Notes: a model not told the origin generated them from the sequence alone. Positions 17,313 to 27,105 are shown, numbered from the stretch's first letter. The stretch is 64,000 nt of DNA from Dyadobacter psychrophilus (GCF_900167945.1 NZ_FUZA01000003.1:62001-126000), one strand, 5' to 3'. Numbers and translations: made by a program.

Positions 17313-17366
17313 ATCAAATCTGTTTTAGAGTTATATTTAAATCCTTCTTAATTGGATCGTTTCAAC

Positions 17367-17398
17367 GAAAAGTAACAAGCATCGCCGATTTACGCAAA
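17367..17398 (-). promoter_or_regulatory. Predicted Bacteroidota promoter of the OsmC-family gene
   Basis: Minus strand: TTTG (17398-17395), a 20-nt spacer and TACTTTTC (17374-17367). The upstream box is perfect and the downstream box differs from TAnnTTTG by one base. Predicted leader is about 48 nt. Confidence 0.6.
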
Positions 17399-17584
17399 TT
17401 ATTAAATTAATATCCTGCGCAATAAATGGGCACTTTTGAATGTTCCAGACTATGCGCATTCCATATCCGCCACCAGCTCTTTTAGTTAAGGATTGTTAAT
17501 GGCTGGTCAGGCATTAAACTTTAATATTGCGCTGCAATCTAAAAACCATATTACAAACCATAATTCAACTTAATCTATTAAATC

Positions 17585-18130
17585 ATGAAAAAGATAATAA
17601 TGCCTCTTCTGCTTGCCGTAATCGTTGCATTCCAGGGTTGTAAAGGACCCGAAGGGCCACAGGGACCGCAAGGTGACGCGCTGGTAGGAACTACATTTGA
17701 CCTTGTCGGTGTGGACTTTCTGGCCGCAGATGATTTTCAATATGGCCTCACCTTTGCGGATGCCAAACTTGGTGTAGACGTGCTTGAATCGGACGCGGTG
17801 CTGGTGTACATTAACTGGGGAACTGAGGATGTTAACGGAACGCCATTAAAAACTTACCGATTGCTGCCCCAAACAGCATTTTTGGACAATGGCATCCTGA
17901 CCTACAACACGGACCGCACTGTAAATGACTTCTCGATTTTTCTCGACGGAACTGTTAATCTGAACACAGTGAGCGCCGATTACACCAGAGACCAGGATTT
18001 CCGCGTAATAATTATCCCATCCGATTTTGCAGCCCGCAAGGCTGGACAAGTGGATTACAGCGACTATAATGCAGTTGTAAAAGCCTACAACATTGACGAA
18101 TCAAAAATTAAAGTTGTAAAGGCAAATTAG
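17585..18130 (+). CDS. Lipoprotein with short collagen-like repeat
   Basis: 181 residues. The signal peptide ends in a lipobox (FQGC), and the lipidated Cys is followed at once by Gly-X-Y triplets (GPEGPQGPQGD), a short collagen-like stretch of about four repeats. The rest is a beta-rich domain of about 145 residues (FDLVGVDFLAADDFQYGLTF, DFSIFLDGTVNLNT, VIIIPSDFAARK) without a known domain name. Similar collagen-stub lipoproteins occur widely in Bacteroidota, usually of unknown function. It lies 14 nt from the frame of the next gene, with the DUF1684 start 84 nt downstream. Confidence 0.82.
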   Translation: MKKIIMPLLLAVIVAFQGCKGPEGPQGPQGDALVGTTFDLVGVDFLAADDFQYGLTFADAKLGVDVLESDAVLVYINWGTEDVNGTPLKTYRLLPQTAFLDNGILTYNTDRTVNDFSIFLDGTVNLNTVSADYTRDQDFRVIIIPSDFAARKAGQVDYSDYNAVVKAYNIDESKIKVVKAN

Positions 18131-18213
18131 GCACAGTATTTTAAGTGTTTAGGCATTCTGGATATTTTTTAATAAAATCCGGTAATTTTTTACCGGATTT
18201 ACTTTTACCAAGT

Positions 18214-18834
18214 ATGAAAAGCGTTTTAAACACACTCGGGTTATTGCTGATTACGGTTTCACTGGCTGGTGCGCAGGATTTTAAGAAGGAGACTGATAAA
18301 TACAGAAAAAAGTACAAAGAGGAATTTCTGAGCTCAGCTAACTCACCCTTAAAAGAAGCAGATTTGCCGTTTTTACAATTTTACGAGCCTGATTCTGCTT
18401 ACAGGGTCGTTGCGAAATTCGAAAAAAGCCGCGGCCAATCTTTTGAAATGCCTACTTACAGCGGCGTAAATAAGACCTATGTTAAATACGGCAAGGTAAA
18501 ATTCCGCATTAACGGCAGAAGGCAAACGTTGACCGTTTACAGAAGTCTTAGTTTACAGCAACTTGCGAAGTATAAAGACTATCTTTTTATACCATTTAAG
18601 GACAAAACAAATGGTGAAGAATCCTATGGCGGGGGTCGCTATCTGGATCTCAAAACTACCGATATAAAAGATGGCGAACTCGTGCTGGACTTCAATAAGG
18701 CATACAACCCATACTGCGCTTACAGTGATGGTTACAATTGCCCTATTCCACCAGCGCCCAATCATTTGCCGATTGCGATCACAGCCGGAGAAAAGAAATT
18801 CGGAAAAGATCACCAGCAGGCGCAACTGAAATAG
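18214..18834 (+). CDS. DUF1684 domain-containing exported protein
   Basis: 206 residues from the ATG at 18214, which puts a clear signal peptide (MKSVLNTLGLLLITVSLAGA) at the N terminus; the open frame from 18145 is not needed. The body matches DUF1684: KYRKKYKEEFL, a beta-rich centre, YGGGRYLDL and the C-terminal signature NPYCAYSDGYNCPIPPAPNHLPIAITAGEK is split here as NPYCAY, NCPIPPAPN and ITAGEK. The family is widespread but has no established function. A strong terminator follows. Confidence 0.85.
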   Translation: MKSVLNTLGLLLITVSLAGAQDFKKETDKYRKKYKEEFLSSANSPLKEADLPFLQFYEPDSAYRVVAKFEKSRGQSFEMPTYSGVNKTYVKYGKVKFRINGRRQTLTVYRSLSLQQLAKYKDYLFIPFKDKTNGEESYGGGRYLDLKTTDIKDGELVLDFNKAYNPYCAYSDGYNCPIPPAPNHLPIAITAGEKKFGKDHQQAQLK

Positions 18835-18837
18835 CAT

Positions 18838-18873
18838 AAAAAAATCCCGATCTGTCAAGACCGGGATTTTTTT
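18838..18873. terminator. Rho-independent terminator after the DUF1684 gene
   Basis: AAAAAAATCCCG (18838-18849) pairs perfectly with CGGGATTTTTTT (18862-18873) across a 12-nt loop. It serves the plus-strand gene and can also work for the convergent minus-strand gene ending at 18889. Confidence 0.9.
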
Positions 18874-18888
18874 ATTTCTGCACGAAAT

Positions 18889-19440
18889 TTATGCTTTCAA
18901 AAAGTCCTTTTGCTTCATTATACGCTCAAAAACCTTGATATCGTGCTCAGAAGTAAAAATGCTAAATGGTAAATACAAGAACTGGCCTTTTGAAATAACC
19001 AGCACATAAGCGTCCTTATCTTTGTAAGCATCCATGATCTGCTCCCATTTCATCACACTGCCCTCTTTCTGGTTCAGTTTCATCAGGATCTGACGATTGT
19101 CGATCTCATAAGAGAACTTCTCAAACATGGGTTTGTACTGAGCAAGCTGCGTAATTCCTGTAAACTGTACCAGCCAGAAAAGCACGTAAAGTAACGCGCC
19201 GACAAACACCGTTATGTAGATCCATAAGTTCGGATAAACACCGGTAAGGTTCAGAACGGCATTGATCAGGATCAGCGCCAATGGTATCAACCCCCATTTC
19301 AACTGCGTTTTGAAAAAATAACGCATGGCAAGGGTAATGTATTTTTTAGTGGGTAAAGCGTATCTTTTCGTACGGACCGCCGCCGGGTTCGTAGGCATCT
19401 GGTAGACGGGCTGGTGTTTATTCACCGAAACTTTGGCCAT
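18889..19440 (-). CDS. YcxB-like membrane protein
   Basis: 183 residues with two adjacent membrane segments (about 51-67, LIPLALILINAVLNLTG, and 72-92, LWIYITVFVGALLYVLFWLVQF), then a soluble C-terminal domain of about 85 residues. That domain (FSYEIDNRQILMKLNQKEGSVMKWEQIMDAYKDKDAYVLV and LYLPFSIFTSE, shown here only as landmarks) resembles the YcxB-like C-terminal domain, with the typical W-x-x-I switch region and final phenylalanine-rich helix. Function of the family is unknown. It stands alone, convergent with the DUF1684 gene. Confidence 0.75.
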   Translation of the reverse strand: MAKVSVNKHQPVYQMPTNPAAVRTKRYALPTKKYITLAMRYFFKTQLKWGLIPLALILINAVLNLTGVYPNLWIYITVFVGALLYVLFWLVQFTGITQLAQYKPMFEKFSYEIDNRQILMKLNQKEGSVMKWEQIMDAYKDKDAYVLVISKGQFLYLPFSIFTSEHDIKVFERIMKQKDFLKA

Positions 19441-19641
19441 AATTCAGTTTAAATTAACAATTCTGTAATTCCCTGCAAGCATTGTTGTTGTCATTATGCT
19501 CCCGGAAAATGAAGTGCAAAGTTAGAAAAAAGCTGTCGACATATCAGAAAGCTGTTGAAATAAAAAACTGTTATGAGATTTTAGTGTAATTTGTCTTTCT
19601 TAACTGCGTTGAACATGAAACACGAAAATATTCATAACTAA

Positions 19642-21702
19642 ATGGGTTTCCTTTTTCCATCATTTTTGTGGGGTCTTCTGGCTGTTTCGGTTCCTATTGC
19701 GATTCATATATTCAATTTCCGTCGTACCAAAAAAGTTTATTTTACCAACGTCGCATTTTTAAAGGCAGTAGAAACAAAAACGCGTTCGGTAAGGCAGGTG
19801 AAGCACTGGCTGGTGTTGGCGGCGCGCATTTTAGCAATCATTTGCCTTGCGCTCGCATTCGCTCAGCCATTTTTACCTGCGCAAAACAATGTTGCCGTTG
19901 ACCGGAAAGGCATTACCAGCTTATATCTCGACAATTCCCTGAGCATGGAAAGCGAGCTCAACAACAAGCGCTATCTGGACATTGCGACCGCACGTCTGAG
20001 CGAATTACTGGGGCTTTTCAGAAATGCAACGTCCCTCCAACTCGTCACCAACGAGTTTTCAGCCCAGGAACAAGGCTTATATGCGTCAGAAAAATTACGT
20101 GACAGACTGACAACCATTGGTTTATCAAACACACCACGCACTTTTGACCAGATTTATAAGAGACAGGAAAACCTCATGGCCCGGCATCAGCATCCGGGCA
20201 AAAACCAGCTTTTCTGGTTTTCCGATTTCCAAAAAAGCACTTCCGGAAATCTCTCCGGGCTTAAAACGGATACAACAAACCAACTTTTTCTGGTGCCCGT
20301 TCAGGCTGCGGCTGAAAAGAATGTTTTCGTGGATTCTGCGTGGCTCAACACGCCTTTTATACGTGAGTTGCAAAACAACATTCTCTTCGTAAAGGTCAGC
20401 AACTCCGGTTCAGAAGCTGCCCGTAATGTTGTTTTAAAGCTGAATCTGGACAATACACAGGCTTCAACAGCATCCGTGAATGTGCCTGCAAACGGCAGCG
20501 CGACTGCGAAATTCAATTTTAACCTCAAAGGAAAAGGATACAAAAAAGGGCAGATCACGTTTGACGATTTCCCGGTAACATTTGACAACAATTACTACTT
20601 CGTCCTTAATGCTTCGCCATTAATTCGCGTGCTGCATATTTATGGACAAAAGTCGGCCGGTAATTACGTTGAAAACGTATATGCTAATGACAGCCTGTTT
20701 TCGCTGCAAAGTTATAGTGCCAATAATGTTGATCCGGGACTGATTAAAAACACGGATCTGGTCATTTTGGAAGGCGTTACCTCGCTTTCCGGCTCCTTAC
20801 CGCAGGACTTGCAGGAGCTTATCCGAAATGGTGGAAGCGTTACTGTGATTCCACCGGCCGCTCCTAGCACTGAAAGTTACAATGGTTTCCTTTCGCGGCT
20901 TGGTGTCAATGGTCTTACCGGAACACAGAATGCTGATCCTGCGCCGGTTGCATTTGCAGCGCCGGATCGCAACAATCCGTTTTTTAGTGATGTTTTTGAA
21001 GAGTCTGTCCGCCAGGAACTGAACCTTAATTTACCCTCCGCTTCGCCAGTATGGAGTTGGGCCAATGCAGGGCAAATGGTGCTTGCATTGCGTAACGGGC
21101 AAACTTATCTGAATCAGGTAACCTCGGGAACCGGAAAGCTCTATCTCTTCGCCGCACCATTAAACCCTGAATACGGTAACATTGCGCAACATGCCATTTT
21201 CGTCCCGATCATGTATAAAATCGCCGCATCCAGCGTCCGTGCCCAACGTACATCTTGCAAGTTCGACGAAAATCCGATCAGTCTGAATGTTGAAAAAGCG
21301 CAACCCAACACAGTTTATAAATTGAGAAGGAACAAAACGGAAGTTATCCCAGTGCAGCGAATCGCCGGAAATCAGCTTTTGCTGGAAATCCCACAGGGCG
21401 ATCAGCTTGGCGAAGGACTGGACGCAGGTTATTTTGAGTTAATAAAGGATAATAAAGTGGAGCAGATCATCGCATTGAATCATAACAATGCAGAATCAAA
21501 ACTGCAATACTACTCCCCGGACGAGCTAAGAACCATTTTCGCAGGCCAGAAAAACATTCAGATCTTCGACCGCATCGACGACGATGCCTTCTCCACAGCA
21601 TTCCAGCAGCAAAACATGGGAACCAATCTATGGAAATACTTCCTATACGCCGCCCTCTTCTTCCTGCTGGTGGAAATCGCTTTGATAAGGTTTTTGAAAT
21701 GA
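19642..21702 (+). CDS. BatA domain-containing membrane protein
   Basis: 686 residues. The first 80 residues are the BatA N-terminal double-membrane-helix domain (MGFLFPSFLWGLLAVSVPIA, FNFRRTKKVYFTNVAFL, HWLVLAARILAIICLALAFAQP). The large middle part (about 85-655) faces the periplasm, contains a VWA-like fold lacking a clear DxSxS (SLYLDNSLSMESELNN is the corresponding place), and ends in a further membrane helix (about 664-683). Bat proteins were linked to aerotolerance in Bacteroides, but such stand-alone long versions have no fixed role. The neighbouring batB-type genes are absent. Confidence 0.87.
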   Translation: MGFLFPSFLWGLLAVSVPIAIHIFNFRRTKKVYFTNVAFLKAVETKTRSVRQVKHWLVLAARILAIICLALAFAQPFLPAQNNVAVDRKGITSLYLDNSLSMESELNNKRYLDIATARLSELLGLFRNATSLQLVTNEFSAQEQGLYASEKLRDRLTTIGLSNTPRTFDQIYKRQENLMARHQHPGKNQLFWFSDFQKSTSGNLSGLKTDTTNQLFLVPVQAAAEKNVFVDSAWLNTPFIRELQNNILFVKVSNSGSEAARNVVLKLNLDNTQASTASVNVPANGSATAKFNFNLKGKGYKKGQITFDDFPVTFDNNYYFVLNASPLIRVLHIYGQKSAGNYVENVYANDSLFSLQSYSANNVDPGLIKNTDLVILEGVTSLSGSLPQDLQELIRNGGSVTVIPPAAPSTESYNGFLSRLGVNGLTGTQNADPAPVAFAAPDRNNPFFSDVFEESVRQELNLNLPSASPVWSWANAGQMVLALRNGQTYLNQVTSGTGKLYLFAAPLNPEYGNIAQHAIFVPIMYKIAASSVRAQRTSCKFDENPISLNVEKAQPNTVYKLRRNKTEVIPVQRIAGNQLLLEIPQGDQLGEGLDAGYFELIKDNKVEQIIALNHNNAESKLQYYSPDELRTIFAGQKNIQIFDRIDDDAFSTAFQQQNMGTNLWKYFLYAALFFLLVEIALIRFLK

Positions 21703-21800
21703 TTGAACCAACGAAAGCAGAATTCTTGTCAAAAGATTTCGGTTCAGTTTTATGTTAGCGGTTTTTACACCAATTTTGTGCGACACTACCGAAACGTTAA

Positions 21801-22931
21801 ATGCTTTCATCGCGAATAGGAATTCTTGGCGGCGGCCAACTAGGACTTATGCTTTTACAAGCCGCTGTGGACTGGAATCTGGACATTCACGTCCTTGATC
21901 CCGACGCAGAGGCTCCATGCCGACAAATTGCCCCACACTTTCAGCAAGGCTCATTGCAGGATTATGACACAGTTTATAATTTCGGTAAAGACCTGGATGT
22001 CATCACAATAGAGATTGAGAAGGTTAATGTTCAGGCCCTGGAAGCGCTGGAAAAGGAAGGCAAAAAAATCTTTCCGCAACCATCAGTCATCCGCCTGATC
22101 CAGGATAAACGCATTCAAAAACAGTTTTATAAAGAAAACAATCTCCCTACTGCTGATTTTATATTAACAGAAAACAGGGAGGACGTTCGCAAGCATTCCT
22201 CTTTTTTACCCGCATTTCATAAGCTCGGCAAAGATGGTTACGATGGCCGCGGTGTGCAGCGGTTAACTTCCGAAGGAGACATTGATAAAGCTTTCGAGCA
22301 GCCCGGACTGTTGGAAAAAGCGGTGCCTTTCGACAAGGAACTGGCCGTGATTGTTGCAAGGAATGTGAAAGGTGAAATCACAACGTTCCCAACCGTGGAA
22401 ATGGTTTTCCATCCTGAACTGAACCTCGTAGAGTATCTTTTCGCTCCCGCAGAAATTGAAAAATCAATTGATGAAAAAGCGCTGGAAATAGCCAGAAGAA
22501 CAGCAGATGCATTCCAGATCGTAGGATTACTGGCAGTTGAGCTTTTTATGACAGCAGACGGAGAGATTCTGATCAACGAAGTGGCGCCACGGCCGCATAA
22601 TAGCGGCCACCACACCATCCGCGCCAATGTGACTTCACAATACGAGCAACATTGGCGGGCGATATTGGATTTACCACTGGGCAGCACACAAGCTTACGGG
22701 CCTTCTGCCATGGTTAATTTGCTGGGCGAAGAAGGTTACGAAGGACCGGCCGTTTATGAAGGAATGGAGAAGTTATTGGCGACAGAACAGGTTTTTCCAT
22801 TCCTATATTGGAAGGCTGTTACAAAATCATTTAGAAAAATGGGCCACATTACCATTATGGATGCCGATATCGCGTCTTTAAAGAGAAAGGTTGATTTTGT
22901 TAAGCAGAATATTAGAGTAATCAGTAAGTAA
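21801..22931 (+). CDS. purK: 5-(carboxyamino)imidazole ribonucleotide synthase
   Basis: 376 residues of the ATP-grasp superfamily. PurK carboxylates aminoimidazole ribonucleotide with ATP and bicarbonate in purine synthesis. Landmarks are the N-terminal IGILGGGQLGLMLLQAA, KLGKDGYDGRGVQRL, and ILINEVAPRPHNSGHHTI near residue 258. It is 14 nt upstream of purE, which performs the next step, and the two are surely one operon. No purine riboswitch is visible upstream. Confidence 0.96.
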   Translation: MLSSRIGILGGGQLGLMLLQAAVDWNLDIHVLDPDAEAPCRQIAPHFQQGSLQDYDTVYNFGKDLDVITIEIEKVNVQALEALEKEGKKIFPQPSVIRLIQDKRIQKQFYKENNLPTADFILTENREDVRKHSSFLPAFHKLGKDGYDGRGVQRLTSEGDIDKAFEQPGLLEKAVPFDKELAVIVARNVKGEITTFPTVEMVFHPELNLVEYLFAPAEIEKSIDEKALEIARRTADAFQIVGLLAVELFMTADGEILINEVAPRPHNSGHHTIRANVTSQYEQHWRAILDLPLGSTQAYGPSAMVNLLGEEGYEGPAVYEGMEKLLATEQVFPFLYWKAVTKSFRKMGHITIMDADIASLKRKVDFVKQNIRVISK

Positions 22932-22945
22932 TCTTCGTTATAGTA

Positions 22946-23437
22946 ATGGTTGGAATTATAATGGGAAGCCTGTCGGACAGGAAAATTATGCAGCAGGCAG
23001 CTGATGCACTTTCCGAACTCGGGATCGCCTTTGAAATGGAAATCGTTTCCGCACACCGGACTCCCGAACGCATGCTGGAGTATGCCTCAACGGCCAGAAG
23101 CCGCGGATTACAGGTTATTATCGCTGGCGCAGGCGGTGCGGCGCATTTGCCGGGAATGGTTGCCTCGCTCACCTCATTGCCCGTTATCGGCGTTCCCGTG
23201 CTGTCGAGCAATTCGATAGATGGCTGGGATTCTGTTCTTTCCATTTTGCAAATGCCATCAGGCGTCCCGGTTGCAACGGTTGCATTAGACGGTGCCAGAA
23301 ACGCCGGAATATTGGCTGCGCAGATCATTGGAGCCAGCGATCAGGAAGTTGGAAAACGGCTTGATTTGTTCAAAGAGGGCTTAAAAGAAAAAGTTGCGGT
23401 GATGAATGAGGAATTGAAAAATCACCTTGGAAGTTAG
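22946..23437 (+). CDS. purE: N5-carboxyaminoimidazole ribonucleotide mutase
   Basis: 163 residues, the usual length for class I PurE, which moves the carboxyl group of N5-CAIR to form CAIR. Recognisable motifs are the phosphate-binding GSLSDRKIM near the N terminus, SAHRTPERM at about residue 36 with the catalytic His, AGGAAHLPGM, and LPVIGVPVLS. It follows purK after 14 nt. Confidence 0.96.
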   Translation: MVGIIMGSLSDRKIMQQAADALSELGIAFEMEIVSAHRTPERMLEYASTARSRGLQVIIAGAGGAAHLPGMVASLTSLPVIGVPVLSSNSIDGWDSVLSILQMPSGVPVATVALDGARNAGILAAQIIGASDQEVGKRLDLFKEGLKEKVAVMNEELKNHLGS

Positions 23438-23495
23438 AAGGTCTTTAGTATTTTCGTAAAATTAATTTGCACCACAAAACATCGAATAACCGGCT

Positions 23496-24131
23496 ATGGA
23501 AGACGAATTCCCTAAAAAAAGAAATGTCCGTCCGACCGAAAAGTCCAACCTCCCAATTGTTACGCTTCTTGTGTTGGTTCTTTTGGTATTAGCAATGTTG
23601 TACGTGGGGTATGAATACATTTCAGACAGTTCATCCAACTCCGAAGAACTTACCTCGGTCGTTGTAGACTCAACATTGGACGAGCAAAGTGTTGGAGAAC
23701 CCATCACGGATGAACCTGCCGAAGCGCTTGAAACTGCACCTGCTGAAAAAACGGCTGAACCGGCCAAAGAAAAACCAAAAGAGCCCGAAAAAGAAACAAC
23801 GCCCGCTATCTCGGCATCATCAGTGGGAGGTGAGCAAATTACGCATACAGTGAAAAGCGGTGAGAGTTTTTCCAGCATTGCTTCCCGCTATAATTTAAAA
23901 ACGGAAACATTAAAGGGACTAAATTCTTCCAGTCCTGAATTAAAGTCGGACGTTACAAAACTCAAAATACAGGTCCAGGCGGTGCATACGGTTGGCCCCG
24001 GTGACGTTTTGAGGGTTGTTGCAGGCAAATACGGCATCACGAAAGAGGCACTTATGAAGGCGAATGGCAGAACCAGGGATTACTCAGAAAGAGGAGAAAA
24101 ACTGATCATTCCTTTCCCTTCAAAAAAATAG
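23496..24131 (+). CDS. LysM domain-containing membrane-anchored protein
   Basis: 211 residues. A short basic N terminus is followed by one membrane segment (about 22-40, LPIVTLLVLVLLVLAMLYV), then an acidic, Ala/Glu/Pro-rich linker (about 45-105), then two LysM domains (about 112-155, THTVKSGESFSSIASRYNLK, and 161-206, HTVGPGDVLRVVAGKYGITK). LysM binds peptidoglycan, so the protein should span the periplasm from the inner membrane to the wall. No enzymatic domain is present. A strong terminator follows 21 nt after the stop. Confidence 0.88.
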   Translation: MEDEFPKKRNVRPTEKSNLPIVTLLVLVLLVLAMLYVGYEYISDSSSNSEELTSVVVDSTLDEQSVGEPITDEPAEALETAPAEKTAEPAKEKPKEPEKETTPAISASSVGGEQITHTVKSGESFSSIASRYNLKTETLKGLNSSSPELKSDVTKLKIQVQAVHTVGPGDVLRVVAGKYGITKEALMKANGRTRDYSERGEKLIIPFPSKK

Positions 24132-24152
24132 ATCTTCAATTTACTTTATACC

Positions 24153-24187
24153 AAAGCCCGGAACGAATACTCGCTCCGGGCTTTTTT
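24153..24187 (+). terminator. Rho-independent terminator after the LysM gene
   Basis: AAAGCCCGGA (24153-24162) pairs with TCCGGGCTTT (24175-24184), and the T-run extends to 24187. It separates the plus-strand LysM gene from the convergent outer-membrane protein gene. Confidence 0.9.
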
Positions 24188-24222
24188 GCATTGGAAAGTT
24201 CGATCCAGCAACAGTTTCTTAG

Positions 24223-27105
24223 TTAAAACCCACCCCGTTCGCCTCTGCCTCCCCTTCCACCACCAGGCATATCACCGCTGTCAAAATCTCTGCGGCGATT
24301 ATTTTCCGGAGCTGGCGCTTTTCCAAAGTTTCTCAGCGTGTAAGTGAATGTAAGCATTGCGTATTGGGTCAGAACGCGGTTGGTTACATCCTGCACATAA
24401 GTTTCAGTTACGTTTCTGGTAATGCTGTTGTTTTGTTTCAAAATATCAAAAACCGTCAATTTCAATTCACCTGCATTGTTTTTAAGGAATTTCTTACCAA
24501 CGCTCGCGTTCCAGAGTGTGAAGTTTTGATTATAACCTTCTCCCAAACCGCGGTAAGACTGGTTGCTTATGTCGCTTTGGACTACAAATCCTTTTCCAAA
24601 AATCCAGTTGACACGTCCGGTAATCCCTTGCGTATAATAATTATTGTTCAGGTTCGGCTGAATTGTGTTGCGGACCATATTGTAATTTCCTGAGTACGAA
24701 ACTGTGAAATCCAGCTTTTCACTCACATTACTGCTGATAACCAGACCTTGTGAAACCGCATACGTGTTAGAAAAATTAGAAATGTTGTTGATCAAACCCG
24801 GCGAACGCACATAATTGAAGCCAGTGGTCAGGTTCACATTCAGTTTCAGCGGCGCAACCGGCTTTCCATATGCAAGGAAAGTTCTTGCATTCCAGCTTCC
24901 GTCCACATTCACAGGCTTCGTAAATTTTGCACCGCGTTCCAGAACAATGCCGTCAGCCACTTCGGTGGGCTCCTGGGCAATGATCGTTGAGTTCACAATG
25001 GCATTGTTGGTTTGGGTTACAAAAACCATGGCATTCAAGCTGTAAGGTCTTTCGGCGCCTGCAAGCGAATAGCGAACATTAAAACTGTTGCGATATTCCT
25101 GTTTCAAGCCGGGGTTACCAGCCGTCAGCGCTAACGGATTGCTGTTGTCGATCACATTCTGCAATTGCGAAATGGATGGTTGGTTTGTAGAGCTACGAAA
25201 AAATGTACGGAACTGCGTGCCGGTTTTCGATCTGTAACTCAACATAAAATTTGGCAGCAAATTGGTGAATGACTGATCCACTTTGGCATTAATAGGCGCC
25301 AGCTGCTGACTATATAATCCTGTGTTTTGAAAATCCACTCCAAAGTTCGCGGACCAGCTGTTTTTGCGGTAACGATATCCGACTCCCGCGCGATTGGTCA
25401 CATATCGATTGTCAAAAGTGTTGGAAAGCAGCGAATCCAGGTCAGAATAAGTGTTTTCATCAAAACTCATATTATAAGTTTCCTTTTTGGAATCGCTGTT
25501 GCTTACGGTCAGGCCGTAATTGAACTGTAACTGACTGTATTTCCCGATGGGTTCTGTATAGTTCACATTTCCGCCCAATGTAACGCCGTTAGAATATGTA
25601 AAGCTCTGCTGATCAAGTGTATCCCCTCTCGCGGCAAGGCCCAGGCTGTCGTAAAACATTGTTCTTGAATACAGGTTACCTGTTCCGTTACGATCATTCA
25701 GCTGCGTATTCAGGTTTACGGATAACGTCCTGCCCTTCTTTTCAAACGAATGACGGAACAAAACATCATTATTGAAGTTGTAAGCATTTGTCGCGTTGCG
25801 CTGGTTATTGTCCAAACTATTGATCCGCAGACCATTTAGTGTGTTAAGCCCTGCTTTTGTACTCGCCGAATTATTATCTTGAAAGCTCAGTCGCGGCGTA
25901 ATGATCAGCGAGTTGTTTTTATTAATGTTATATTCTATTCTGAAATTCAGTCTGTGATTGGCGTTGGTGTTATTTGTACGGCTGTTTTCATCATAAATCT
26001 GATCGGTTGAATCCGTATCGCCTGGTAAAATGAAGCGTTGCTGCATACTCTGCAAATTGCTGTTACCAGTCCGGTTGAAGAAATAACTGCCGGTAACATC
26101 CACTTTTTTACCAAACTTATTGGCATAATTCAAGCCAAATGAGTTGGTTCCCGTGATCCCACTTTGATTTCCGACCAAGAAGTTGCCCGAAGAACCTCCT
26201 CCTGAGCCCCCTCTTCCGCCACCTCCGCCACCAGATACACCGATCAAATCCTGGCTGGAGAAGTTCTGCATATTAATGTTATTACTCAAACCGATCACTG
26301 ATATACGCTGGTTGCCTTTAAAAAAGCTCACATTTCCGCCAGCCTGATAGCGGTTATCCAGTCCATAACCTGCGAAAACCTTACCAAACTGCCCCATTTT
26401 GCGATCTGCCTTGGTAACAATATTGATTGTTTTCTGTGCAGTGCCATCATCAAAACCTGTGAATTGGGCCTGATCGCTTAGTTTGTCAAAAACTTCGATT
26501 TTATCCACAATTTCAGCAGGAAGTGATTTCAAAGTTAATGCAGCATCTTCTCCAAAGAACGGCTTACCATCTACCAAAACCCGGTTAACAGTCTCTCCGT
26601 GAGCCGTTACAGTTCCGTTCGTGACCGTAATGCCGGGCATTTTCTGGATAAGATCTTCGGAAGTCGCGTCGGGATTGGTTTTGAATGCAGCAGCATTAAA
26701 TTGGGTCGTGTCGCCTTTTTGCTCCATAGCGGTGACCTGGCCAACGACCTTAATCTCTTTCAGATTTGCAACCGCCTCACTCAACTGAAATATTCCAACA
26801 TCCTGATTGTCATCCCGCAATGTAACCGTGCGGGAAGCATCTTTATAGCTGAGATATGAAACCTTAATGAGATAAGCAGCTTGTTTGACCAGTCCATTGA
26901 AGGAAAATTTGCCATCCACATCAGTCGTCACATACTCGGGCTTAGCATCCGGCACATTCCTGCTCACAGCCACATAGGCGCCAACGACCGGTTCGTTCGT
27001 GACGCTGTCCTTAACTACGCCGGAAATCCGGCCGGTTGGCTCTTGGGCAAATGCTGAAAGCGAAAATAAAATCAGCAGCGAGATCAGGGATGCAATTCTG
27101 TTCAT
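24223..27105 (-). CDS. Outer membrane beta-barrel family protein (TonB-receptor-like, OMP_b-brl_3 type)
   Basis: 960 residues with a signal peptide (MNRIASLISLLILFSLSAFAQ). Next come a carboxypeptidase-regulatory-like domain (about 25-110, GRISGVVKDSVTNEPVVGAYV), a plug-like domain (about 120-230, DLIQKMPGITVTNGTVTAHG, VLVDGKPFFGEDAALTLKSLP), and a large beta-barrel. A glycine-rich loop (about 296-315, GGGGGGRGGSGGGSSG) interrupts the early barrel, and the C terminus is a Gly/Arg tail (MPGGGRGGRGERGGF) beyond the last strand. This family is widespread in Bacteroidota and lacks a SusD partner here. The substrate is unknown. Confidence 0.9.
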   Translation of the reverse strand: MNRIASLISLLILFSLSAFAQEPTGRISGVVKDSVTNEPVVGAYVAVSRNVPDAKPEYVTTDVDGKFSFNGLVKQAAYLIKVSYLSYKDASRTVTLRDDNQDVGIFQLSEAVANLKEIKVVGQVTAMEQKGDTTQFNAAAFKTNPDATSEDLIQKMPGITVTNGTVTAHGETVNRVLVDGKPFFGEDAALTLKSLPAEIVDKIEVFDKLSDQAQFTGFDDGTAQKTINIVTKADRKMGQFGKVFAGYGLDNRYQAGGNVSFFKGNQRISVIGLSNNINMQNFSSQDLIGVSGGGGGGRGGSGGGSSGNFLVGNQSGITGTNSFGLNYANKFGKKVDVTGSYFFNRTGNSNLQSMQQRFILPGDTDSTDQIYDENSRTNNTNANHRLNFRIEYNINKNNSLIITPRLSFQDNNSASTKAGLNTLNGLRINSLDNNQRNATNAYNFNNDVLFRHSFEKKGRTLSVNLNTQLNDRNGTGNLYSRTMFYDSLGLAARGDTLDQQSFTYSNGVTLGGNVNYTEPIGKYSQLQFNYGLTVSNSDSKKETYNMSFDENTYSDLDSLLSNTFDNRYVTNRAGVGYRYRKNSWSANFGVDFQNTGLYSQQLAPINAKVDQSFTNLLPNFMLSYRSKTGTQFRTFFRSSTNQPSISQLQNVIDNSNPLALTAGNPGLKQEYRNSFNVRYSLAGAERPYSLNAMVFVTQTNNAIVNSTIIAQEPTEVADGIVLERGAKFTKPVNVDGSWNARTFLAYGKPVAPLKLNVNLTTGFNYVRSPGLINNISNFSNTYAVSQGLVISSNVSEKLDFTVSYSGNYNMVRNTIQPNLNNNYYTQGITGRVNWIFGKGFVVQSDISNQSYRGLGEGYNQNFTLWNASVGKKFLKNNAGELKLTVFDILKQNNSITRNVTETYVQDVTNRVLTQYAMLTFTYTLRNFGKAPAPENNRRRDFDSGDMPGGGRGGRGERGGF

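Noticed and set aside
17585..18834. The collagen-stub lipoprotein and the DUF1684 gene as a dedicated two-component secretion or adhesion system.
   Set aside because: Adjacency is the only link; both families are common and usually unlinked, so no joint function can be claimed.
21703..21800. Possible purine riboswitch upstream of purK.
   Set aside because: The 98-nt region has no conserved purine riboswitch junction or terminator-antiterminator pair that I can see.
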